A stretch of 60,000 bases of DNA, from positions 10,474,030 through 10,534,029 of the forward strand of contig CAIIXF020000009.1 of NCBI GenBank assembly GCA_903813345.2, in the 5' to 3' direction. Below, piece after piece: positions 24,301 to 36,300 of this stretch. The DNA is from Owenia fusiformis. Its lineage: Eukaryota; Annelida; Polychaeta; Sabellida; Oweniidae. The notes beneath the pieces are model-generated. The model saw only the letters and a program-made list of their open reading frames with translations, ran no database searches and was not told the origin of the DNA. The first letter of the stretch is position 1. Every line of letters begins with the position of its first letter. A program made the translations under genes and the position numbers.

Positions 24301-27300
24301 TGTACGAAAAGCACATTTGTCTCTCGACTCTTCTGTAAGGAGTATTTGCCAAAATCCTCTGCAAAGATCGACAACTGTAATCCACTTTGCTTTCTGAAGC
24401 TTGTCTATAATGTCATCTATTCTTGGCATCAGGTAGTGATCAAATTTTGATACACTGTTGAGGTACCGAAAGTCTATACAAAATCTAATTGTATTATCTT
24501 TCTTTGGAATCAAAACAACATTTGATATCCATTCACTTGTAGAGGGTTCAATTATACCATCTTTCAGCATAGAATCCAATTCTTCTTTCACTATTTTTAG
24601 ATGACTTTGAGGGATTCTGTAGCTTGGTTGACGATGTGGTTTCTCTTGTCCCGTGTCGACATGGTGTCTTATCAGGTCTGTTCTTCCAGGTTCATTGGAA
24701 AGAACATCATTGAAATCATCTAACAGAGATTTCATCTGTTGTGTTTGATATACTGTCATCTCAGCATTCAAGTCATATTTCTTGATCTGGACATCTGGTT
24801 TTGTTGATATGACCATGACGTCTTCAATATCGCTGTCACCTTCATCTTCTGTCATCATGAAGCAATATTCCTCTCTGTCTGTGTATTTTCTAAGAAGATT
24901 GATATGGTAAATCTTAGTCTTGTTGCCAACTTCAACTTCGTAGTTTACTTTTCCATGGCGTTGTTTCACTTTGTAAGGTCCATTCCATCTCATCTCAAGT
25001 TTGTTTTCACTTGTAGGCAGTAATAGAAGGACTTCATCTCCAGGTTCTAAAGTAGATTCCTTGCTTTTCTTGTCATAGTATTTCTTCTGTGTTGTCTTGG
25101 AATCTGCTGCGTTGCTTTCTGCTAACTTATGCAAAGCGTCCAGCTTCTCTCTCATTTTAACTACATATTCAACAACTGTTGGTGGAGTATCTTCTTTTGC
25201 AACCCAGTTTTCCTTCAATATGTCCAATGGTCCTCTGACGTCTCGTCCATAAAGGAGTTCGAATGGAGAGAATCCCGTTGAACTGTTGGGTACTTCCCGG
25301 TATGCAAATAATACATAAGGAAGATACACATCCCAAAGTTTTGGCTCATCTGCTACAAACTTGCGTAACATGTTGATCAGGGTGCCATTAAACTTTTCCA
25401 CTTGGCCGTCAGTCTGCTGATGGTATGGTGTACTTGTAACTCCAGTTATGCCTAGTAACCTGTAGACTTCCTTCAAGGTCTTTGACATGAAGTTTGTTCC
25501 TTGGTCTGTAAGTATTACTTCAGCAATTCCAACTCTGGAGAACAAAGTCATCAGCTCTGTGGCGATTCTTTTAGCATCTGTGTTTCTCATCGGTACAGCT
25601 TCCGGATATCTTGTTCCGTAGTCTCCAATACATAAAATGTATTTGTTTCCTTTGGTAGAGCGTACCAGTGGGCCTATCACATCCATGGCAATTTTCTTGA
25701 ATGGCTCTGTTATTACAGGCAATGGAATAAGTGGAGCTCTGTCCATGGTTTTCTTCTTGGCAATGAGTTGACATTTATCGCATGACTTGCAATAATTAGT
25801 AATGTCTTTATGAATCCCAGGCCAGAAGAATCTTCTTGTAATTGTGTTGGTTGTCTTCTGCATTCCTAAATGTCCAGCCAATGGAATACTATGTGCTACA
25901 TCTAGGATCTGTTTTCTGCAACCCTTCGGTATGACTATCTGTTCCAGTTGTTCATCTAAGGGAGTCTTTGATATTCTATATATCAGACCATCTTTCCTTA
26001 TGAAATATGGTATGTCCCTGTTAGTATCAGTAGAATCTAGTATTTTCTTCCTCACATCCTTCAGAGTAGGGTCTGTATTCTGCATTTCTTTCAGACAGTC
26101 TACATCTATTGTCCCAAGTTCTTGTTCTTTTTCTTTGGATTGAAGCTTCATTCTTTCGCTTCTTCTTTGTCTTCTGGTCTTCTTTATCTTGTCAGCCTTT
26201 CTTCTTAAAAATATTGTATCATCAAATTTGAAAGGCAGTTCATCACCTTCAAATTCACTTGTATCAGCATCATCAATATCAGTTTCATTATCACTGTGTT
26301 GAGTTTGTGCTGCTTTAACATCATCAGAGTCATTGTGTTCAGTTTGCACTGCATCTTGTGTATCATCTTCACTATTGTCATCGTGGAGATTCATTGTGGT
26401 GTTATCTTTCTTAGCTGGTGTTAATTTCACATTAGAACATTCATCTAAGAGTTTGTCTTCATATTCTTCTTGTAGCTGTTCTTTCCATTGTTGGCATGTT
26501 GTTACATATGAACTATTTGTTGGTTTCTTGTAGATGTATTTATCCATCTTTTCTTTATCAAGTTGCCTTAGCACATCTTGTCCCAGAAGAACTTGTGTTG
26601 GTACTGAGTCTGAAACCACTGCATCAACATGGAATGTCTCATCACCAATGGAAAATGTCACATTGGTAGTGGGATAAGACTTGTGATCACCATGTACACA
26701 TGTCATTGTGATTTCATCATCAGATAATACTTGATCTGGTTCTACTAGGTCCTTGTGTACTATTGTCTTACAGCTTCCTGTATCAATAAGGAGTTTAACT
26801 TTCTTGTTGTTCATCAGGCCTTGTACTGTACCATCTCTACTCCTGTTGTACTGAGAGAATATGTCATTCTTAGACTTGCAGAGATATCCCTTCTTTCCTC
26901 TCTTACAATAACTTGTTTCGTGACCAAAAATCTTGCAGTTTTCACATCGTTTGGTTGTATCTGTTCTGCATTCAGCTGCTGTGTGACCCAAATTAAGACA
27001 TTTTGTACACTTATTTACTGTTTTGGCTGAGGAACAATCAGCTGAATAATGTCCAAAAGACTGGCATTTGAAACATTGGATACTTTCAAGAGGCTTCTGT
27101 TTGAAGGCATCTGCTTGATTTGTAGACTTTGTTGTATCTTTGTCCCTGTTGTTCCTGTTTCCAAACTTCTTTGGTTTGTAAACTGTCTGAGGGGTATCTG
27201 TGCCTTCCTGCTTTCTAGCTTCAAGGTAATTATCAGCCAGTTTAACAACATCTTCGGAAGTTTTTGGATCATGTTCCTTTACCCACAGTTGAACATCACT

Positions 27301-30300
27301 TGGTAATGTGCTGACAAGTTGTTCCTTGATGATCAAATCGCCTAAGTCTTCTATTGTAGTTGCATCTTTGGACCACTTGTTGAATACATCAGTCAAACGT
27401 ACTGCAAAGGCTTTTATACCTTCATCATCAGTTCGTTTAAGACCTCTGAAACGAATTCTGTATGCCTCCTCGTTGATGGAGTAACGCTTCAGTATTGATG
27501 CTTTTACGGTTTCATAGTTCATGGCATCTTCTGCGTTAAGACTAACATATGCAGCTTGGGCCTTCCCAGATAGTGCTGGAGCAAGTTTCAAAGTCCAATG
27601 TTCAAGTTTCCAATTGCACATTGTGGCTGTTCTCTCGAAAACTGTTAAGAAGTCCTCAATATCATCCGCATCCTTAAGTTTTGTGATGAATGGGTCTTTA
27701 AGTCGTTTTCCTTCTTGTTCTTTGTCTTTTCTTAATTGTTCTATGAGTTTCCTTTGATCCTCACGTTCTTGTTGTCTTTCTTGAGCCCTTATTTCTTCAA
27801 GGCGTCTTCTTTCTTCACGTTCCTGTTTTATTTCTTCAAGTCGAGCCCTCTCCATGTCCCGGAGTCTTCGCTCAGTTGCTTCATTGTTCTTAAGGAACAT
27901 GTCCATCATGAGCTGCATCATCCTAGTGGTATCTGTTCCTTGTTGAACACCAAGTCCTTCCATCTTTGGTTGGGCATCTGGATCTTGCATCATGTATGGA
28001 TATTTCATCTTAGTTGGATCTTCCATCTTGGTCAGATCATCATCATCACAGTGGAAATCCTCAGATTCCGCCATCGCTTCTTTAAAAGGTTCTTCTTTTC
28101 TTTCAGCTCCTTGTGGCTGGTCCTTATCCTTTCTATCTTTACCTTGATCAGGCTTTTCAGAGTATGTATTAGCTCTAGTATCTATAGGCATAATCACTAA
28201 CTTAACATAATACTACCAGTAATGACTAAGTGCTTATAGCAAGATCTGTTAAATCTTATGTTACAGTAACGCTAACCTACACATTGATTGATAATATATA
28301 ACCTAAATATGACAATGTTGTAAACAATTGCAAGTGCAAATTATTTTGTTTATGAATATTCAATTGGAATTTTGTTATAAACCTAATGTAGTTTACTATT
28401 TATTAACACAATATATGTGTGCTAAGTTCTAAATATGATATCAAATTTATGTAATGCTGTTATTTGCAATTATTTACTATGATAATTCACCTATGATTTA
28501 CCAATTGATGAATTTTCATCAATGATGAATCAATAAAATGCAATGTCGCTAATTGCTTGCTTGCTTGCTTGCTAATTGATTATTCACCACTAATCTAATC
28601 TAAAATAACAGTGAAAATTATACCATCTTACTCTATAAATGTTTGTAAAATTAACTATCTTATTTTAGCAATTATAGCAGATAAATAGCTAAGTTGTAAG
28701 TTTTGCTAGTTTCACTTCAGGTGCTGTACTTCAGTAACTGTTTGTTTACCTTTTGGTCAGCTTGACCTTATTGCCTTATATGGGTTTGTGTCAACAAAAC
28801 TAGGCATACACTTAATTCACTCACTGGGTCAACTTGACCTTGCACAAATGCATTCATATTTGTGTGTGAAAATTGAGAGCTAACTATCCTAACTACTCTT
28901 TTGTTTTAACCATGTAATCTAACCTAGCCTATTGTTGCATGACTACTGATTGGCTATCTAGCTAATAATACCTCCCATATAAAATACTTGCATACACTGT
29001 ACATGTGAAAAACTTTCAATGCAAAATTCTTATCCTATTCTCAAATTGAAAAACTCTGTACTTCAAGAAAAGCTTTCCAAATTACATGTAAATGCATATG
29101 AAATTTCCAATATTGTACTTTGCTATTGAATTTGCCACTGTTTGCCAATTGTAAAAATCTATGCTACTGTGCAGTGAACTGATTTTTAAAATGTAGCTAG
29201 AACTTCAGTTTTCATTTTCAAGATTTGCCTTTTGTGACTTCTGTAACTCTCCTTTTACTCTGAATTTCTTAGGCTTGCTTCTTTGTTTCTTAGAAAAGTT
29301 CTTTCTGATCTGCTTCAGATCTTGAATCTTAGGTCTTGAATAAAGTTCTTTGTCTTGAGTTCACATCAAAGTCTCTAGCTCTTCATGGAATTTTCCTAAC
29401 AAAATAGCAATTATATTACCTCGTCCTTATTGCTTGTGTAGCGCTTGAAGCGTGGTTCTTGTCGTTTGCCGCTCTGATTGCACTTTTCAGTTTTGAGTCT
29501 AGTTTAGTATACTCTAGTGCCATCTTTTGATAAACTTTAAACTTTATACATTACACGGACAATACCACAGCTCTTGCTTATGTTAACAAGATGGGTGGAA
29601 TGACATCACCAGATTGTGATTTGTTAGCAAAACAAATTTGGAATTTCTGTATTTTTAGAAAAATCTGGCTGAGCACTGCATTCATTCCAGGGTGTCAAAA
29701 TGTCGAAGCCGACGCAAAATCCAGAGTGTTTCATGATGAGACGGAGTGGATGGTTGATAAATCGGTCTTTGATCGTATTTGTAATCTGCCAAACTGGCCA
29801 TCACCAGTAATTGATATGTTTGCATCTAGGTTGAATCACCAGTTGCCACGCTATGTCTCTTGGAGACCTGATCCAAATGCTGAAAACGTTGACGCATTAA
29901 ATATCAAATGGGATAATGAATCAATTTATGTTTTTTGTCCTTTCAGTTTAATCACGAAAGTCCTGCAGAAGATAGAATGCGAGGGCCTGACTCACGTGAT
30001 CATCATCGTTCCGATGTGGACAACGCAGCCGTGGTGGCCAAAACTTCTAGGAATGTTGATCGACCCCCCGGTGATTCTACCAAAACGTCAAACATTACTG
30101 ACATTACCGTACGATCGGACCAAGGTCCATCCACTTTGGAACAAGATGAGTTTGATCTGTTGTCTTTTATCAGGACATCAATCGAAAGCCAAGGCGTTTC
30201 GAAGGACACTGCAAACGTTATTTTACTCTCGTGGAAAGCGGCATCCAAGAAACAGTACTCAGTGTACTAACGTAAGTGGGTACTCTTCTGTCGTCGACGG

Positions 30301-33300
30301 AATTACGTTCCCTTACACGCATCTTTGAGTTTGGGACTTGATTTCCTTACGTCATTATTCAAAGATAACCTAAGTTATAGTGCTATTAACACCGCAAGAT
30401 CAGCACTCTCTTTGATCATGTCGTATGACTCGGTTACTTTTGGATCCAATCCTCTCGTTTCCAGATTCATGAAAGGTGTATACAATGATAGACCTCCTTT
30501 GCCTAAATATGACTCTACTTGGGAGGTTTCTACTGTTCTCAATTATCTTGAAACGCTATCGCCTAATGAAACTTTAACACTTAGAGATCTTGCGATGAAA
30601 TTAGTGACATTACTAGCCTTAGTCACAGGACAACGTCGACAAACTCTACATTCACTTGAAGTACATAACTGTGTTGAAGAAAAAACTTGTTACAAACTCT
30701 TAGTATCTAAATGTCTTAAGACATCCAAATGTGGTAAAAGTTTACCTGTTTTAACATTGCCTAAATATGGGAATACACGATTATGTGTATGTGATGCATT
30801 GAAGAATTACATTGACCGCACGGACACTCTGCGGGGTAATGAAAAACAATTATTCATAAGCTGTCAAAAACCATTTTCTGCAATATCTTTAGATACTATC
30901 AGTCGTTGGATTAAATGTGCATTAGAAAAATCAGGCGTCAATATACAATTATTCAAACCACATTCAACACGTTCTGCCTCTACTTCAGCAGCCCTGAGGG
31001 CAGGCAGTAGTATAGATTCTATTCTTAATGCTGCAGGATGGAGCAGCAGTGCAACGTTTGCAAAGTTCTATAATAAGCCCTTACATTGTAAAAATGACAA
31101 AAGTCAATTTGGTTTAGCTGTTTTAAACTCGGCTACTACATGTAAGTGATTATTATATTCTTCATAGTAACACTTATTAGGCTCTGTGTCAATATTGGCG
31201 TCGTCATTTTATGACGTTTTTGTATTATTTGCATTTGATTGTTTAATAAATAATGAATACCTCATTATATTATGCCTTGTTCTATGTGAAAGTGATTGAT
31301 TTACATTATAAAATGTCTTGTCACATAATTTTTTGATGAATGTGTCCATCTGGGCTTTAAACATCTCACGTGATCTCCTTGAATATGTAACATGGTAGAA
31401 TTGGAAGTTAAACGAGCCTTTGGAAAAGGTGAAGTTTGACTGGAATTCTACCTGTTACATTGATTCAAGGAGATCATGTGCCCATACCCAGGGACTACCC
31501 TCCCTTTATTATACTCCAGTGTGTGGTGTGAACTTTAACATACTTTATATACCTATGATTAAAGTATTCTAGATCACTAACGTAAGTCAAAATAATTTCA
31601 GAACTATTGAATTGAATTCACGTTTGATTTATTCATCTAGACACATTCATTGTTAAAGGCTGATTACTTATTAGTCTGTTGCGTGCGCAATGCTTTCTCA
31701 CATGATCTCCTTGAATCAATGTAACAGGTAGAATTCCAGTCAAACTTCACCTTTTCCAAAGGCTCGTTTAACTTCCAATTAAACAGTAACCTAAGCCATT
31801 TGAGTTTTCCTGATGGTGTAGAACATGCTGAAGGATTCCAGGCCTTTATTGAGGTACTATTGATCAATCAAGAACAAATTGTAATGCTAAAGGAGTTACA
31901 GTTGAATTTCTGTTCTTCACTTTACTAAATATGTTAACTAAAATCACACAGATTCTTTGAAAGCACAATGGTGGTGAAAATGAGAACTCCAATAGTGCGT
32001 TAAAAATGAGTACTTTTGTTGAAGAAAAGAAGCAACAGGGTGGGCCAAAATAATTTTAGAAATTTTAAACATGGACTTTATTTTGGCCACCATGACTGTT
32101 TGATTGATTGTCTAGCATTAAATCGAAATCATTGTTTTGATGATTTTTCATCAATCATCAATTTTTGATTTTCATGGTAAGTGGCATTTCAAAGCTAGGG
32201 GAAAAACTTGTAAAACACAGTAATGAATCTTACCTTGCTTGCTGGATCATCCATAAGTTTCAAAAGTCTTGGATTGTTGTATCCTAAAAGAGTGAATAAA
32301 ATAAATCAAAACATGTGAAGATTGGTATGTGAATTGAATGTGAAAAAAAGCTAACTACTAGAAGATGGAAACTGGAAAAATATGTGAAAGCTGGAATGCA
32401 ATTCAAATGCAAAAGTAGCTTACCATTAAGAGCCGAAAACTGTAAAAATATGTGAAAATTGGAATATAAATCAATCAATGTGAAAAATATGTGAAACTGG
32501 AGTAGAAAAAAAACATGTGCAGTATGGCAGGTGATTTTAGACAGTCATATCTTTCACTATGAGTACTTTCTGGGCATAAATACAGTGGTTTTTATTTTAA
32601 TATGTTTTCTTTCGAGTGAAGTACCCATGATGATAAAAATATCAATCGAACAATTCGAAAAATTATGAATAGGAACATCATGTCAACATTTTTTTTTAAA
32701 ATATTGCACACATTTACTCAAAAGAGGATCTCCTTTTTCTGATTTTTATTGCATGAAAAGATTATTCAACAAGGGGTCTAAAACATCTTCAAAAATATAA
32801 TGGTATAGAAAGCCTAGTTTTGAAGATATCAATTTTCGTTGACCAAAATGATGCTGAAAACAATGGATAGCATGAGTTTTCCCTATGGAAAAATAACATG
32901 GGATATGTGGTTTTTAACTTTAACGCATTTCAACACGCATCCCCTTTTCAGAAATTGTAAAGTGTAGTGTAGAAGAAACTTTCGATATGTTTAAATTGAG
33001 AAAAACAAGATCCTCTTTTTAGAAAATAAGCCTAACATTTTTTAAAAAGTGCCAAGGTGAGGCCCTAATCCATAATTTTTCAGAGAGTTGGATTTATATT
33101 TTACAATCATGGGGACTTCACTTGAAAGAAAACATATTGTTTTAATAAAAACCATGGTGAAAGATATGACTGCCTAAAATCACCTTTGAAAGTGAATCAA
33201 TTGACAGGAGATGAAAATTATGGAAATATATATGTGAAATCTGGATTCTTAATCAAATTTGAAAATAGCTTACCAAAAGGAGATTAAAACTGAAAATTAT

Positions 33301-36300
33301 GTGAAAACTGGATTATGAATCAAATGTGGAAAAAGATAGCTAATAGGAAATGAAAAATGTTAAAATATGTGAAAATTATATGTGAATCAAATCTGAAAAA
33401 AACTTACATACCAACAGGTAAAGAAGCGAACTGTGAAAATAGATCAAGAATCTTATTGTTGTCGACATCTACCATATAATTTCCATGGCTCTTCTCATAG
33501 TTGACAAAGAACTGGGTATGGCCAGTGTCCTGGAAGCAAATTGAAGCAAACAAGTTAATTAATCCCAAAATGTTGTATTAAAATGAAAGAATTTATTCAT
33601 ACAAGATAATGAAACTGAGTCCTTAAAATGCATTAAAGTATAAAAGTGACATATTCATAAATAATTTCCAAAACAAAAAACAAATGGCATTACAAGGCAT
33701 TAATATGCAAAATGTCATTGGTGGTAAAATAAAAATGAAACAAGAAGACAAATGTGTACAAAATGTCCCCACCAATGGGTAATCCCGTCAAATGGTTATC
33801 CTGAAAATTAGTAGACAAGACTTTACCAACACAATTTGAGGACGGAAAATCCAAAATGGCCACCTTAAAATTTACCCAGAATGCCAAAAATTTAGTCAGT
33901 TCTAGATTTTCATACTAAGAACCACCCCTGAAATTGATCCATCACACAGTTAACCAGAAAACATGTAAACAAGACTTTACAGACAAGATTTCAGGATGGA
34001 AAATCCAAAATGGCTGCCTTGACATTTACCCAGAATGTCAAAAAACTAATCTGTTTGTAGATTTTCATTCTAAGAATCATCCCTGAAAATATGAAATTGA
34101 TCTACCAAACGGTTCACCTGAAAACGGGTAGACAAGACTTTACAGACAAGATTTTAGGACAGAAAATCCAAAATGGCTGCCTTAACATTTATGCAGAATG
34201 CCAAAAAACTAATCAGATGTAGATTTTCATACAAAGAATCATCCCTGAAAATTTGAAATTGATCTATCAAACGGTTCACCTAAAAACGCGTAGACAAGAC
34301 TTTACAGGCAAGATTTCAAGACGGAAAATCCAAAATGGCTGCCTTGACATTTATCCAGAATGCCAAAAAACTAATCAGATCTAGATTTTCATTCTAAGAA
34401 TCATCCCTGAAAATTTGAAATTGATCTACAGAACGGTTCACCTGGAAATGCATAGACAAGACTTTACAGACAAGATTTTAGGACGGAAAATCCAAAATGG
34501 CTGCCTTGACATTTACCCAGAATGCCAAAAAACTAATGAGATCTAGATTTCTATACTAAGAATCATCCCTGGAAATTTGAAATTGATCCACCAAACGGTT
34601 CACCTGAAAACACACAGACAAGACTTCACAGACAAGATTTTAGGACAGAAAAATCCAAAATGGCCGACAATAAAAAAGTCCTTATGAGTTTTTGCTGATT
34701 TCTTTTTACAAAATTATCATATATAACTACTGTTAACAATAAAGTAGTCTTTTACAACAAAGTACATCTGAAATTATTTATAAAGCTACTAAATAGTTAA
34801 AGTTTGAAAACTCAAAAACACCATTCAATATGATACAAAGTATTATCGCGCGCTAACTTTTCTTAAGACATTCAAAATGGCTGACATGACTGAGTTAACA
34901 GGTCCAAAACCTAATCAGATCTAGAATGAAGTGAGCTGAACAAGATGTTAAAGTTTCAAAAGCAACTGTGAAGCAGTTTTTCTTAAAGTTTGCAGACAAG
35001 GATTTTAGCATTTGACTTCAAAATGGCCGACAGGAAGTAGGTTTCGAGTTAAATTTTTTTCATCCACATCTATAGGCACTCATAAGTTATCCCTGAAAAT
35101 TTGAAGGTGATATCTGTAGCGGTTTTGGAGAAAACTCCCGGACGTACAGACGGATGGACGGACGGACAGACAGACTGACGGACGGACAGACAGTCGGACG
35201 CGCCTAGGCCGACAATATGGCCCCACACTATGTGGTGGGGACATAACAAGCTCACCATCTGGTCAAAACAGACAATATAAAATGAAACCCAATACCAGGC
35301 ACAAAATGGCAGCCGTCTTACAGTAAAACCTGTGAATATTGAATATCTATTGCCAAGAAAAAATATTCAGTGTTGGTAGGTGTTATTTACAAAGAGGGTG
35401 ATTCATACAGAAGTCAGTAGAGTATGTGTGGAGGAAGGGCGTGTATTAAAGACAGGTGTTCACTAGATATAGGTGTTCACTAAGACAGGTTTCACTGTAT
35501 GAACCCCAGGCCATAATAAGAATTTGAACATGACTGCATGTATTCATGCCTTGTAAACTATGAACAAAGTCAATATTTCACCTGGTATTTATTCGTTGAT
35601 ACAATACCTGGTTATATGAGTTATATATATAAGATGTCAGATCAGGTACTATACCGAGTAACACCTTAGGACAAAAACTTTCAAAACCCTCACTCCCTTC
35701 AGTCATTAGGCGTACAGAAAACATTTGGGCCTAGACCTGCAGTATTTATTCATCAATATAATACCTGCTCTTCGGTCCATATTTCTTAAATAGCATTGCA
35801 AAATGCAACATATACTGTTCTACACACACTTAAGGAATAAAAATAGAGTCAGTCAGTTTGGAAGTATAATGACAGAGTAAGTTCTAATTATGTTTTACGT
35901 GTCATATAAGATTCATTGATTCAGGTCTAGACTGATACATCATGGGAATACTTCCATTAAGGCAAAAAGTTCATTTAGAGATCAATAAATACCAATTGAC
36001 ATTGGTAGAGAAACTCTCAATCTTCTAAACTCAATGTTCTGCACAGACAGCTCAAGTATATCATCAGTGGTTGTCTAATAGGATAGCTGGAAGTTCACAG
36101 TAAGCATCCTTATAAAGTATCTATGTGATCCTCAGCATGGTATGATCCCCGGATGGCAACCAAAGCTGACGTACTTTGGGGTTAAAAATTAAACCCAATT
36201 AATAAGATCCCCATTGAAATAACATGGAAAGTCATTATTGACCCCTTAAGAAGCTTAATATATAGGGTATTTTATATGTTCTCTTCATTATTCAATAGCC

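Larger units (their letters stand above)
22725..29555 (-). mobile_element. Gmr1-like Ty3/Gypsy LTR retrotransposon with integrase before RT
   Basis: Transcribed from right to left. The outer ends are TGTAATG (22725) and CATTACA (29555), flanked by the 5-bp duplication CGGAC. The single long ORF is intact. A polypurine tract (AAAAGAAAGGGGGAAGA read on the - strand) lies at 23067-23083, directly against the 3' LTR. The pol order is protease, integrase, reverse transcriptase, RNase H. Standard Ty3/Gypsy elements place integrase last, and the order here is that of the Gmr1 group and of Ty1/copia. RT, RNase H and the GPY/F-like integrase tail are of Ty3/Gypsy type. Confidence 0.9.
19762..31779 (+). 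mobile_element. DIRS-type tyrosine-recombinase retrotransposon (decayed, interrupted)
   Basis: Order on the + strand is left terminal repeat, gag-like ORF, reverse transcriptase, RNase H, tyrosine recombinase, internal complementary region, right inverted repeat. This is the DIRS order. The total is 12.0 kb, or about 5.2 kb once the 6.8 kb LTR element is discounted, a usual DIRS size. Ends: left begins at ATTCTACC (19762), right ends ACTTCCAAT (31779). The internal complementary region joins complements of both ends around AATT. There are at least three in-frame stops or frameshifts in the coding part, so it is inactive. It sits in ABAT intron 4. Confidence 0.85.

Noticed and set aside
27736-28200. 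154-residue + strand ORF
   Set aside because: It is antisense to the N-terminal Gag region of the retrotransposon and is a compositional shadow.
28450-29555. A full 1.1-kb 5' LTR starting at TGTAATGCTGTTATT
   Set aside because: Only about 15 bases resemble the outer end of the 3' LTR, the following sequence does not match, and no primer-binding site adjoins it. Kept only as a weak candidate.
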